Of a DNA stretch of 64,000 nucleotides, positions 53,101 to 63,489 are shown piece by piece. The notes under the pieces were generated by a model. That model did no database searches. It saw only the letters and a list, made by a program, of their open reading frames with translations, and was not told where the DNA came from. Position 1 is the stretch's first letter; the number at the start of each line of letters is the position of its first letter. The DNA lies in NCBI GenBank assembly GCA_013397845.1, contig VZTG01005253.1, forward strand, positions 310,001 through 374,000, written 5' to 3'. This stretch comes from Melanocharis versteri. Taxonomy: Eukaryota; Chordata; Aves; Passeriformes; Melanocharitidae. The position numbers and the translations under genes are program-made.

Positions 53101-56100
53101 GAAAACACCACATTTAATCAATAAAAGAAAACAATTTGGGAAAATTCAGAGAATAGCAATCACTGAATAACAAGAAGAATCCCCTCAGGGACCACAATAC
53201 CAATGAACAATATAGAAGTTACAGTTCCACCACCTTTCTACCTGTGTCTTACTAAAGGTTCATCTCTTGCAGTTAAAATGGCACATAAATATCCAACTAA
53301 TTTGTACACATATGCCCAGAAAAACTCCAAGAAAGCTATTTGGAAAGAATACTGTAAATCTCAAAGCAAAACAGCATCCCTGGCTGCTATTATTTAGAGT
53401 GAAAACTGATTTCTAGTGAAAATTCTGTTATTCCAGCCCCAGTATGCTCTTCACACTTCCGGATACGCTTTTAATTCTAAGGTTAGCACAACTTATTCCT
53501 GGTTGAAGAGACAAGTTTTGGTGAAAGAAAACTGAAAAGCAAAACTTCCATCCCATACAGAATTCTGGTGTCTTTGTTCTGAAATGGAAACACTAGACTA
53601 AACATCTCTTAGTGTGCATTTTGCGGACATTCTCGCTATTTTTCAAGCCAGGTTATTTAGGAGGAAGCACCAGGATTACTCCTCTGGGACCTACATATCA
53701 TAGTGCCCAAGAGAAAGAAAGAAAATAGAAGAAAACGTGACTTTAGCTCTCATTTGGTATATCATAGTTGCAGACTCACGACAAACCAAAAAAAAGAAAA
53801 AAAACCCAGAACACCACCAAAACCAAAACTCACACCAAAAAAAAACTCACCCAGGAAGAAGTATTGGATTTTTCCCAATGAAAAGGTAACCTTCTGTCAG
53901 GAAGGGTTTAAACATCAAGAAAATTATATTTTCTGATGAGAAAATACACTTAGTTTTTAGGCCTTTTCAAGCTACTTGTAACAACGTATTTGGATTTTTA
54001 ATATTGTCCTTTGTATTCTTCTTGTATTCCACATTTTCTTCTTATCTTCTCATGATTCTCAATCTCAAGATGTGTTACTTCCTTTGATGATGATCCTGGG
54101 GCTGCTTGAAATAATAATGCTCTTAATATCTGATTTTGAAAGCTTATTAAGTGCGTGCAACTTCACAACCCAGCAAAGTTTTCCTGTTTGAAGACACACG
54201 TTGGCTATGCCTACTTCTCTACAGCTACATAAAGAAACCCCTGAAATCCTAAACAGGCAACAGATACAGCCTTTATCCTTTACACACTACAATAAAGCCA
54301 ACAATTATTTTAAAAAATAGCTTCCATCACCGAGGTTTGGTCTCATCTCAATTGTTCAGAGCTCCTAAGGAAAAGAAATTAACTGAAGGGCTAAACATAT
54401 AAAAAAATCAACTAAAGTTAGCTTTGGCCTGCCATGAGATCATCGGCAGTCCTAAGGACTGGGAAGTCTATTTTTGTTTTGTTTACAAGTGAAAACTGAA
54501 AAGCACTACAAGTGCCCTCAGTCTGAAAATCAGTAAACTGGGAAGTATCGTTTTGTTGGGACTGAAGTTAATCTGAAACAAAATTTTCTGAAGATGGAGA
54601 GAATCTCAGTTATTAAAAAATCCCTAGAGATTATGAGAGTATAATTTAGTATCTTTACTAACAAGCTAGTACTTGCAGTCTCTGAAGTTATGCACTAGAA
54701 AATCAACATCCTTACAACAAAAATTTAATTTCTTCCACAGCTTTCCAGCCTCGCAATTCAATTTGATAATAAACATAGGCATCAAATTATTCACTAAACC
54801 TTTAAACAGGAAAATATGCAAGGTGCATTTGGACTAAAGGACAAGGAACCTATAAAACCAAGAAATTTATCTGACAAAAACAAGACTGAACGAGTACATG
54901 TACTATGTATATCAGATTTAACCCGAGAGGCATGTTGCACCGCACTACTTCAAGTAAGTATGGGGAAGAGAAGGGTGCTTTTGTGCCACAGAAATACCTC
55001 TTCTACCTTGCTTTTAAGTAATGAGCCCATTTCAAGAACGCTACCTGAAAAAGAGCTGAAAGAGCAAAAAGGGTAGAGATACACGGAAACAGAGGTACCT
55101 GCTACCTCTGTTTGGCTGTCTCTTCAGAACAGAAATTTTTGGTTGTTAACAGCAGATTAAGCCCATAGAGCACAGAGGCACAGGACTGGGTTTGACAAGA
55201 GATACAGGTGCCAAAGATACAAGAATGGTTAAAGAATGGGAGTCAGAATGGGACAGTCTGAAAAAGAGACAATTTTGGGACTGGCTGGGAAAGGCACAAA
55301 AAATGAGCTAGAAAACCAGATGGAAGATGGCAGAATCAGGAGTTGAGGTAGAGAAACTGTGAGTCACTGAAAAAGTACAGGCAATACAACTGGTGAGAAC
55401 CTAAGAGAGCTTTAATGGAACAGTGAGATCAAATCCTGTGAGAAGAACGGAAGAACACAGGAAGTGGGAAAACAAATACAATCTAAACTACAACTGAAAG
55501 GGGAAATAAGATGGGACTCAGACGGAGAAGTTCAAAATAAATTAGGAAAGAAGTAGCAACGACAGAATCAGAAAATGGAGGAATTGGGAAAGAAAAGCAT
55601 TTCCACCCAGAGCTTGTCAGAGGCATTTGGTGCTGTTGGGTTGACAGTTGCACTTCTCCTTCTTTTTCAACCATAACAATTCCACAATTCTATGACCAGG
55701 ACGATGCCTCTGCTGCCTACAGGCATTTGCAAAGCCTATCGGCAAACAATCACCCATCTTGTGCAAAACTGCACCTAACCTGACCCATGATGATCCCCAG
55801 TCATTTTAAAGGCAACACGTCTTAAAGGCCCCACGGCATGCAATTTTACTATGGGCCACTTTATTGACAACGCAGGGTTCTTTTATTTGTTTGCCTTATT
55901 TCAATATCAGGAAGCAACAGAAAATTAGCAAAGCTACAAATGGAGCTGGAATAAAGCTTATAATCAGAAATAAACAACCTTATTTTAAGACTGCTTAAAC
56001 AACCTTTATTCTTCTTTCACCCCTATCCATATGCAAATGTCACTTTTAACAAGATGATAATGAACTACTTTTCCCATTGGTTTCTCATCTCATGCAGGGA

Positions 56101-59100
56101 CCAGAGCAAACATGCTCTGGGAATGAATTATTATACAACTGCAAAAGATAATTTTTATGAGACATCCATTTCACTTTTTGCAAAAATTAAAAGGCAATCA
56201 AGACATTAAGTAGGGGAATATTGTAGAAAAGGGCAAAAAGTTCGTAAAATTAAAACATTTGGATTTCATTTTGAAAATGAAGCCAGTGAGAACTATTCTT
56301 TACTGTATAAATAACATAAAAATTTTGAAGTTGGGCTACAGGAGCCTGATTGTTCAAAATTCTCAGATATGTTATTTTACTGTGTTTCAGTAGCCTTTTT
56401 CTGAAACAGAGATAATCATATCACATCCTCAGTTCATGGCAGTATCTTCAAGATTAATGCATCTGTCAACCACTCAGCAATGAGCTACACCACAGAAACG
56501 AGCTTTCCAAAGAGTATATTTGAATTTTTAGCACCTTAACTAACAAGGCATAGTCAAAACACTATAATAAAGGTCTGGATACCACAGAATTGTGAAGGCA
56601 AAAAGCTAAATACAGGTGAGTAGCTCAGTTAAGCATTGTTGATCTTTGAATTTAGGCTCTGCTGATACTGCAGGTAAGTTGGACGCTGAGTAATACACAA
56701 CATCACACCTGAGGTCTCCTTTATTGCAGAATATGTCAAGACCATTAGCTTCTTGGCTGTTCTTTCTGACAAGAGCAACACAGCCAGAATTCAGCAAAAA
56801 TTAAATTAAGAACTCACTTTGAAGACAAGTCAAATGGTGGTCCTGCCTAAGCAGTCAACCGATCAAAAACACCTCAAGAGTTAGAAGTCACTCCATGGTG
56901 TTGCTTCTTACAGTAATTCAATTGCTCAAGTGATAAAATTCTTGCAAAATTTCAAGCTGACATCCCCAAAACTAACTGTGAAGCTGTAAGAACGAAGCAG
57001 AATTGAATATGAGAAACTACGAGGAGTGAATATGACATCAGAGCACTGGTTTTCCACTTTTACCGCATCAATTGATCAGAAAATAAAATCATAATTTGTG
57101 TCCTCCTGAACTAAATACCCATATGTGGAGGTACCAGCAGCAGCCATTTCCACAACTACGTCCTGCAACCATTCTAGGTTTGACCATAACAGACCGCTGT
57201 TTTTCCAGCCAAACCAAGACTTTAGAGCAGCTTGTTCACCAGCATCTCAACCACAGCTGAAATCTACAAGTAACATTACACAGGACCCTCCCAAAAGCAT
57301 TTGCCTCACCAACCTCCTGATCAGTGTATTACAAGGCTAGAGTGGCGCACAGCGGAACTTTTAACCAAGTCTGTGTAACCAATAATGCAATACTGGAACC
57401 CTTAGCAAATGTCACGTAACACAAGACAAGTAGCCACAAGCATTTCTGGGGAATATCTCAGAGTCTGCTCTCCGAGAACCGTTTCAATACAGACAATATC
57501 TAGTGAATACTGATCCATTCTTCTTCCCACTCCTAATTAGCCATAATAAATCTCCATTAATAGATACCCAGGCAATCAAATACAAACATTAAAACAACTG
57601 ATCTCCAGCATAACTTAACTTCTAAAATCTGCATTTTTATTGAGCCTGTTGGCACCATAGTGTAGTTGTTCAGTAGAATACTACAATATACCTATGTAAA
57701 GCCATTACCATTAACTGGCACATACATTTAATAAAGTTAAATGCTTAAAGGCTACAAGAAAATGCTTTATTTATACAAACAAATTGGCAAGGTGACAGGC
57801 AACTTCTGAGTTGCTATTTCCTGGCTTTACAATACAAACCAACGTAGGAAAAAAACAGAGAGCTCTGACTGCGTACTTGGAATGTATAAAAGAGAGCTTA
57901 AAGATCACTTTCCTTCTGCCACCTTCGAAAAAGCATATTAAAAAAAAATAGCAATATTCAAAATCCCAAACAGAGATGCCTTTTTAGATAACCTGATTTC
58001 ATAATATTATTTGATCATTAGTTTGTAAACTTTTGGACGTATTAGAACTCACTGAAGGCAAACAGAAGTAGATCAAGCTACTGAGAAGCCACTGAACTGA
58101 TATCAAAAAAGGTGCATGACCGCTTGAGATTCCTCAAAGACTTCTCTAGTCCGCCTCAATAGAATTCCCGGTACATAACCAAAAATAAACATGAAAGGAG
58201 AAATGCATGCTGATATTTTATGAAAAGTCTGAAAAATGTTTTGAAGACTTTTCAATACTTTCTACGGATTGAAAGTGCATCATGTAAAAAACATCCAAAG
58301 CAAGTATTTTTCCTACTTCCACTGGGTTCTTGTTTTTAATCCATTTCAGACTTAACTTTTTTAGATTTGCTCAAGATTGATGTAGAAGTATCACATGAAA
58401 GTCATTAAAAAGTACAGCTTTTGTGGCATTCTGGCAAAAAATAGTAATACAAAAGCACAAATTTTGACTTTCCACAAAATGAGCAGCCCAGTTAACCTAT
58501 CCAATAAAGCTGTGTGAAGAAACGAGTTTGCTGTGGGGTTTTTTAAACATTCTTTGAGCAAAATATTTACTAATACTGTGAAATAAATCCATTGGTTTAC
58601 GTACATACCTGAATGTATTCTGAATACTCAACTAAAATAAACCACTAGCGTTAATTCCCGCATCCATACATCTCTTAAACAGTAATGCTAGACCAGGTGA
58701 TGAACTTTCTACAGGTACAATTTCTCATATGGTGTGTCCTCATACTTCCACATATTCATGGGGCTTCCTTTGCAAAGTTGGATACATGTGCCGTATCTAT
58801 TACTCAGTAAGATTCATGGAAGTACCATAAAAAACTAAAGAGATACAATAATTTTTATGCAAAGTAGGGATCAAGAGAAAAATCCCTCATAAAATAATTC
58901 AAGCAAAAGATGACAGTAGAATAAGTAGAATAATTTTTAAAAATAAATTTTAAAATCTAATTTTAGAACAAGCAGTTCCAAAGTCAACACCACTGTCAAA
59001 TACCGTAACTCAAGAACAACTCTCAAGAAAGGTATTTTAGTCTGTCAGAATTCTGAAGGCCAACAGTGGTGTGTCAGTTTAAAAAGTTTTTTGAATTATT

Positions 59101-62100
59101 TTTCAACTTTAAGTTCTGTGTGCACAATTTATCTTTTAAATTACTTGAAGCAGTCCGTCCACTAATGGTGAACAACAGAAACAATCATAAACAACAGGAC
59201 TAGATAAGAATATTTCATTTACGTGACTCATCTATTCTGATAGGTGTTATTTTGGAGATCAGAAGGAACCGTACTCATTCCTTTTGTCTAGCCCCTTTCT
59301 CTCCAAAATTCACTGTAACACCACGCATTAGACCATCATCAGCAACAGATCCAGTTCCTGCAAGTGGTTGCATTAGGAGTACGGAAATTCGGCAGAAAAT
59401 AAACCCCACTCCTCCTGCTTCTCTCCCATGTAACACTGAGTCTTGGAGAAAAGATCCATAAGCTTTTCTTTCCTTACGGCTGCTTGGGAGGCCTCAACAG
59501 TTCAGCAGTGACAGAAATAACTGAGGAGAAACATGGTCACCACAAGCTGGATGTTCAGCCACGCTACAGAAGCTGATAATTTAGTAGTGGAAAGTCCATT
59601 AACCAATGCTACTAAAAAAAAGTGTTTATCGTCTTAATTTACAGATAATTCTCAACATATAACTGAATTTTAAAGTGGCCAGCAAGCAGTGCTCAGTTTT
59701 ACACTGGAAGCTGTAAAAAAAAAAATAATCTATCAAATTTTCTTTCTTGCTACAGTAATTCCTTCTACTTCATTCAATGCTGCATCCTGCCCAGTTTTAG
59801 GCACGCCAAGGGTGGATGGGTGACCACTGCACACAGGGAACTGCTTTCCCCCCGCACTATTACTCCCATGAACCCAGTAAGCAGCACAAGGAGACTGAGG
59901 ACCTTGGCTGTACATTTGCCTCCTGCCTGGAAGGTGCCCCATCTGTAAGCAGTGGAAGAGTTCACAGGAGATGAAGCGAACTCAGAGCGACACTGATTAA
60001 CCAGAAAAAGGAATTCTGGCTAAGATGAAGTTTCTAGAGACTGCCCATATGCAATGACCAAGAAATTTCCCACATAGTGCAAATGTAGGTGTAAAACTGT
60101 ACCAAAAACTACTGACCTCAACTTGTCATCCAGACTCTGAGAAGCTACACAGTGATCCCACTCCCAAGGTGCACAAGTCCTTCAGATATGGCAATTAGTG
60201 TTCTCCTGTCCACAAGTACTTTTTCATTGTTTCTTTAAATTGCACAAACAGTAAAGACTTTCTAGGAACAAAGATGTCCTGAATTCAATGTGATATACCA
60301 TATCTGCCTGATTCTGTTAGAATTGCTTCTCAGCTTCATACAGTGCTCATAAACTCAAAAATGGCTGTGCTTATTGCTATTACCAGATCACATTGGAAAA
60401 TGAGGGCTCCTTTTTTCTGCCCTTTATCTTTACTGCACCTCAAATCCCCTACCCAAAATATAAATTGATATACCCATGGATACTTTAACCTTCACTAGCT
60501 AGTATTTTGTCTTACATTATTGTTTTTCAAGTTATCCAGCTATAACATTGTGATTACGCACTTGAACTCCACCGGCAGGCTCTTAATTACGGTGCTACAT
60601 ATGAATGTATCTTTTTCCCCCTCACCTCATAGCTTCCTGACATCTGCTGAGGAAATCAAAGTATTTTGCATAAAACTCCAAAATATAAATGGAAAAAAAC
60701 CAAAATCAATGCTTTGCTGCTTATTTTCTCTTGATTGTACACTCCAAAAAGCATTAGAGAGATACATTTTAAAGTAATACTTCATAGAATTTAGACCTGG
60801 ATGATATGGCTCATAAACATTATTCTGCTAGCTTACCTGATCAGTACTTTTGCAATTCTTTAATACTTTATAAAAACATTTCACTGGGTTTGCCAGTACT
60901 CTTCATCACACTCCCCCATTTGTTCAATCATCCCGTAAAGTCTCAGTCTGCAAACTCTTGTAAGTATTTGACTCTTCTAGCAGGTCTTATGAAATTATAG
61001 TTTTTATAAAGAAGCATCAGAAGACCTGGAAGGGAGCAATAAAAGGCAAAGTGCTCTCCTGCAGCAGGCAGGAAGAAGCACAAAGTAGGAGCGTGTTCTG
61101 CTGTGGTGCACTGTCTCCACACGTTCCCCTTCTGCAGGGCTCCCTGCTCTGCTGTCACCACGGCACGCACTCGGAACACGCCTGGCCATGGAAATGCTAC
61201 CTGGAGCCCAGACTTAGGACTGTAGCAGCACAGCCCTTCCCACAGTTTAGCCATCTCAGCTCTGCTGAGAAACAGGAAAGGAAGGGGCAGGAGCAATCAT
61301 CAACTATGCCATCTTCTTCACCACTACACCTCACAGACAATTAGAGCACTTGATAGGTGACACGGCAGAACCACAAGCCATTAATCACAGCAATATTTTC
61401 ACATCAGAATGTCTAAATTTACAGCAACACAGGTTTTCAGAGACTCAATGCCCAGAAATTTAGTGATACTCTGTATCATGCTTAATTCCATTACTCTGCT
61501 TGAAAAAGAACTTGAACTTTGAACAAAAATATGGAAATACATCTCTCCCCTTCTGAAAATGAAAAAAAATGTTATACCAATTAGCATCTCTACGTTGTAG
61601 CATTAAATCACAATTCATAGGGCCCATATTCAGACCCAGAAATTTAAAATTTCCAAACACCCACTACACATTTTAGATGTCATGTAATGGTGGGTATAGT
61701 CTGCAAAAACATAAGCAGTTCATATTTCTTCCCTGAGGCAGGTTTGAAGTATATGTAGATGTTTTTAAGAACAGGTTAGACAATATTCAGTTAAGATTTC
61801 ATACCCTTTCTAGCTACCCTGGTCCAGTGCTCAAGTACACTCAAAATTTTACCTAAAACCTGACCTAGATTTTCATTTTTCCAAATTCAGTTTACTACTT
61901 CTTTAATAAAGATACCGAAAGCAATTCCTTTTCCCATCTGTAGCACCTTCTTCCATTTCTTAAGTTTCCTATGAGGTAGGTTATTCCTTTCTTCCTTAAC
62001 TACTCTCTTTCCTAGAATAAACTAGATCTTTCAAAAATAAGGTTTGTTCTTAAATGTCTTATTCTCACTTACACCTAGTAGAACACCCATCTGTATTTCC

Positions 62101-63279
62101 ATGTGCTAGCAACTCTTCACTTAGTTGGTCTCTCTCACAAAAGCTAAACAAATGTACTTTGGTATCTCAATTACTTTGAACTGTTTCAATTTCATCTCCT
62201 AGTCTACCACTCCACTTTCGTTTTCTTCCCGCTTATACGACTTATCATTCCCTGAACTCTGCTATCTGTAATGTACTTGGCCACCCTTATCTCTTCCAGG
62301 CAAGCTTTGAGTGACTACGTATGTCTGGTTGCTTCTCCGCACATTGAGATGTTTTTCAGTTGAACTACTAAAATTCCCTACAAGATTAATTTTTTAAACC
62401 AACCACTCTTTCATGGAAATTCCCGCTATCTGAAAGCTGCAACAGTACACATTAGGTTGCAACCTGCTGGTTAACCAGTGAATTGTATCACTTTTCCTTA
62501 GCTTGCATGCTGTTGTTTTTTTGAGGTTTTGGGTTTTTTTGAAGAGGAGATAAATTCTAATCTGAATACAGACTAGTATATTGTCTTACTTTCAATAAGA
62601 AAACATGAAAGCCCAATTATATTGGGTATTAACAATGACTGACATCCTAAAGGCAGAATAAATTGAAATTTTTTCTAATAAGTACAGGAAGTGGTAAAGA
62701 CCAAACGTGCTCCATGAGGCACGTCACAGAATCAATACCGCAAACCTTAACGCCAGCAGTAATGGGAATCTATGAGGAAAGTTCCCAAAGCCAGTTTTTA
62801 CAGACACTAACGAGCATCTTTTGGTAGACAGAGATAAACAATGAACACATATGGAGAATGAACCATCTTCCCTCCAATGTCTGATGCCTTCTTGAACTCA
62901 AGAAAGGCAACGTTAGCTGACAACAGTAGTCAATGACAGCCCCACCATCTGAACAACACTTGCTGGGTTTTTTTCAATCCAAGCCAAACCCAAGCTGTTT
63001 TAGTGTTCAATATGAATGCACATAATGACAACGGCCCAAGTGCTGTTATTAGCATAGGGAATTCTCAAGATTAATCACTGAAAAAATGGCGGCAGATCTG
63101 AAGCTGGTTTACACTGTCTACAGGAAAACAGCCTGGGCTTGATGCACAGTATAGATAAAAGTTCCACATATTCATTTATGCCAGCTATTATAAAGCATGA
63201 CCCCATTTGCTTTTGTTAATAAAAACATTCTATGCTTCCACATGTTACGTGCTACAAATATACTTACATCTTTTGCCAT
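25992..63279 (-). CDS. TFDP1: TFDP1, transcription factor DP-1 (11 coding exons, 411 aa)
   Basis: DP-1 heterodimerises with E2F1-6 to bind E2F sites at cell-cycle and DNA-synthesis promoters in the nucleus. The exons on - are 63279..63268, 50758..50692, 40499..40393, 37769..37648, 36232..36067, 35873..35730, 31200..31132, 29816..29665, 29104..28938, 28402..28321 and 26139..25992. Their phases agree and they encode 411 aa (human DP-1 410). Order of domains: N-terminal region 1..110; winged-helix DNA-binding domain about 112..197 with the RRRVYD recognition motif at 166..171 and IKWIGLP at 189..195; coiled-coil/dimerisation segment about 200..245; marked-box-like fold about 246..350; acidic tail with eight consecutive Asp at 396..403. 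TFDP2 was considered, but the MAKDAGLIEANG start and the short N-terminus fit TFDP1, as does convergence with ATP4B. Confidence 0.97.
26019..26042 (-). repeat. TFDP1: In-frame GAT/GAC trinucleotide repeat (poly-Asp)
   Basis: Eight consecutive GAT or GAC codons on - make a coding trinucleotide repeat in the acidic tail of DP-1. Confidence 0.9.
27748..27830 (-). mobile_element. Degraded CR1-type tail (- strand)
   Basis: ATCATACAATCAATTAGGTT followed by AGAAAAGACCTC and ATCCAACTG is a decayed reverse complement of a CR1 3' end. Confidence 0.65.
28068..28098. repeat. (CAAA)n simple repeat
   Basis: About seven CAAA units end in an A-run, inside a TFDP1 intron. Confidence 0.9.
28321..28402 (-). 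CDS. TFDP1: TFDP1 coding exon 10 (residues 336..362)
   Basis: This 82-bp exon starts in phase 1 (Glu336 split) and ends in phase 2 (CCAG|GTGAGA). It encodes EMAQGS and a Ser/Thr-rich linker ending NGTRFSA. This linker is the least conserved part of the protein relative to human. Confidence 0.94.
28938..29104 (-). CDS. TFDP1: TFDP1 coding exon 9 (residues 281..335)
   Basis: It encodes FEYLFNFDNTFEIHDD (281..296) through EPYVT (331..335), nearly identical to human DP-1 and part of the marked-box-like fold. The acceptor is CTCTTCAG and the donor ACAG|GTTAGT. Confidence 0.96.
29665..29816 (-). CDS. TFDP1: TFDP1 coding exon 8 (residues 230..279)
   Basis: It encodes QIAFKNLVQRN (230..240), a proline-rich link, and VIHLPFIIVNTSKKTVIDCS (257..276). 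The donor is GACAA|GTAAGC, phase 2. Confidence 0.96.
31132..31200 (-). CDS. TFDP1: TFDP1 coding exon 7 (residues 207..229)
   Basis: This 69-bp in-frame exon encodes a basic/heptad segment (VEKQRRIERIKQKQ, 207..220) leading into the dimerisation helix. It is in phase 0 at both ends, so skipping it would keep the frame. Confidence 0.95.
32080..32520 (+). mobile_element. Ancient CR1/L3-like LINE 3' fragment (+ strand)
   Basis: Several landmarks of old amniote CR1/L3-type elements occur in order: AATGAACAGGATGGAGAAAG followed by TGAATAAGGAA (about 32270..32300), AAAGTATTTCATAAGAAG (about 32383..32400), GAAACTCACTGCCACAAACG (about 32414..32433) and TGACGGCTATTAAAT (about 32489..32503). Divergence is high and no open frame survives. 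Confidence 0.65.
32583..33795 (-). mobile_element. CR1 LINE (- strand), 5'-truncated, with decayed reverse transcriptase
   Basis: This 1.2 kb - strand CR1 has recognisable ORF2 pieces in different frames. The RT motif A region VYLDFSKAFDT lies at about 33525..33557, GSVLGPALFNL at about 33330..33362, a KGKCRVWCLG piece at about 33150..33180, and the C-terminal FFTVWVTEHWNRLPRE at about 32735..32785. Frameshifts and an internal deletion near 32.92 kb separate them. The 3' end is at 32583. It is a dead copy. Confidence 0.88.
35730..35873 (-). CDS. TFDP1: TFDP1 coding exon 6 (residues 159..206), DNA-binding half
   Basis: It encodes AYDQKNIRRRVYDALNVL (159..176) with the DNA-contacting RRxYD motif, then KWIGLP and NSAQECQNLE. 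The 5' side has a tandem acceptor CAGCAG. Use of the downstream AG gives the boundary chosen here, while the upstream AG would start at 35876 and insert one Gln before Ala159. The donor is GAG|GTATAT. Confidence 0.96.
35874..35879 (-). promoter_or_regulatory. TFDP1: NAGNAG tandem splice acceptor of TFDP1
   Basis: TCTACAGCAG|GCTTAT on - has two AGs three bases apart in phase 0. Either gives an open frame, differing by a single Gln. Confidence 0.75.
36067..36232 (-). CDS. TFDP1: TFDP1 coding exon 5 (residues 103..158)
   Basis: It encodes the first half of the winged-helix domain: [20 protein letters not shown] (111..130), GTTSYNEVADELVAEF (131..146) and DNHISPNES (150..158). It is separated from exon 6 by an intron of only about 190 bp. 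Confidence 0.96.
36479..36625 (-). mobile_element. CR1 LINE 3' end (- strand), short
   Basis: GTTGGAAGGGACCTTTAAAG and TCATCTAGTCCAACCTCCCT, followed by the 'TCAACTCAATGAGATTGCCC' segment, are a well-preserved reverse complement of the CR1 3' terminus. AGAATCACAAAATCATACAG marks the tail. Confidence 0.9.
37648..37769 (-). CDS. TFDP1: TFDP1 coding exon 4 (residues 63..102)
   Basis: It encodes VIGTPQRPS (63..71), LVGSPHTPNTHFASQNQ (77..93, with Ser/Thr-Pro sites) and SSPWSA (97..102). The phase 2 donor is GCTGG|GTGAGC. Confidence 0.95.
38048..38070. repeat. (CA)n microsatellite
   Basis: About eleven CA dinucleotides, uninterrupted, in a TFDP1 intron. Confidence 0.95.
40303..40379. repeat. (CAAA)n / A-C-rich tract next to TFDP1 exon 3 donor
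   Basis: AACAAACAAACAAACAAAA-type units occupy the intron within 15 bp of the donor. The pre-mRNA therefore carries a U/G-rich tract right after the 5' splice site. Confidence 0.85.
40393..40499 (-). CDS. TFDP1: TFDP1 coding exon 3 (residues 27..62)
   Basis: It encodes GVVSLLAVHPSTVN (27..40) and KQLLPKTFGQSNVNIAQQV (44..62), near-identical to human DP-1. The acceptor is TTGTTTCAG and the donor GTG|GTAAGG. Confidence 0.96.
41952..42079 (-). mobile_element. tRNA-Ile-derived SINE with CR1-like tail
   Basis: On the - strand the element begins TTGGTTAAAACATGGTGCTC and continues to GGTTTGATCCC. This matches the D-loop to T-arm part of tRNA-Ile, including the box B-like GGTTTGATCCC. It then passes into TCACTTAAGAGTTGGAATTG and a CR1-type tail (GATGATCCTTGTGAGTCCCT, then ATTCCGTGATTCTG). 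The first about 15 nt of the tRNA are missing. The architecture is that of the passerine tRNA-Ile/CR1 SINE I know as TguSINE1. Confidence 0.85.
43180..43700 (+). mobile_element. Old CR1 LINE ORF2 3' fragment (+ strand)
   Basis: CATCCTGGGCTGCATTTGGA (about 43211..43230), TTTCAGCACTCC, CTGTTCAGTTTTGGGGCCCA (about 43296..43315), GGAGAGAGTGCAGCAGGAAG and CTGGAAGAGAAGGTTAAGGC (about 43424..43443) follow the order of CR1 ORF2 C-terminal coding sequence on the + strand. It is highly diverged and has indels. Confidence 0.75.
46855..46918. repeat. G/T-rich low-complexity tract
   Basis: An almost pure G/T sequence on + (GTTGTTGTTTGG...GTTTTGGG...), the inverse of the A/C tracts elsewhere in the window. 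Confidence 0.75.
49731..49870 (+). mobile_element. Possible very old LINE (CR1/L3-like) remnant
   Basis: GAAAAGGCTCAAAGGATGAC and the following AGGAAACAGTGGC...GGCCTG order weakly resembles CR1/L3 ORF2 3' sequence. The similarity is too weak to be certain. Confidence 0.25.
50692..50758 (-). CDS. TFDP1: TFDP1 coding exon 2 (residues 5..26)
   Basis: This 67-bp exon encodes AGLIEANGELKVFIDQNLSP (5..24) and GK. The acceptor is CTTTGACAG and the donor AAAAG|GTAAGA in phase 1. Identity to human DP-1 is very high. Confidence 0.95.
53781..53850. repeat. A/C-rich low-complexity tract
   Basis: Mixed A-runs and ACC/CAAAA units with almost no G or T on +. Confidence 0.8.
55087..55113. repeat. Perfect inverted repeat (11-bp arms, 5-nt loop)
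   Basis: AAACAGAGGTA and TACCTCTGTTT are exact reverse complements separated by CCTGC, so a 27-nt stem-loop could form in DNA or in the TFDP1 pre-mRNA. Function is unknown. Confidence 0.85.
63268..63279 (-). CDS. TFDP1: TFDP1 coding exon 1 (M-A-K-D)
   Basis: On - the sequence GGTAACATGGCAAAAGAT|GTAAGT gives the DP-1 start MAKD in good Kozak context (A at -3, G at +4) with a consensus donor. It joins in phase 0 to AGLIEANG. The exon continues upstream as 5' UTR to one of several possible acceptors on - (exon edges at about 63290, 63321, 63349 or 63376), which cannot be chosen from sequence alone. Confidence 0.9.
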
Positions 63280-63489
63280 GTTACCAAAGACTAAAAACCA
63301 GTCGTCTTAAAATCTTGATAGCTGCAGGACACAGGGACAATGCTATTTTCTGGAAAGCAAGCAAAGACAGCACCAGCTATAAAAAATGAAAGGAGGGAAA
63401 GTTTTTACAATTGAAATTATTGACTACTACCAAGTACAATTTAGGTTCCTTTTTGAAAAAAACACGTTTTCAGAAGGGGGAAAAGTTCC

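Larger units (their letters stand above)
50759..63267 (-). other. TFDP1: TFDP1 12.5 kb first coding intron
   Basis: It is AT-rich with no coding exon recognised. It holds an A/C-rich tract (53.78..53.85 kb), a perfect 11-bp-arm hairpin (55087..55113), a purine-rich + strand (55.19..55.66 kb) and a local GC-richer patch with several CpGs (61.03..61.30 kb). Antisense or sense frames of about 117..119 codons at 51.73..52.09 and 60.94..61.30 kb have no family signature. Confidence 0.75.

Noticed and set aside
60943..61344. 97/117-codon frames in a GC-richer intron patch
   Set aside because: They overlap on opposite strands and have no family signature. At most the patch is an intronic regulatory element, for which there is no direct evidence.
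25992..63279. TFDP2 rather than TFDP1
   Set aside because: The N-terminus MAKDAGLIEANG, the total length (411 aa) and ATP4B adjacency fit TFDP1.
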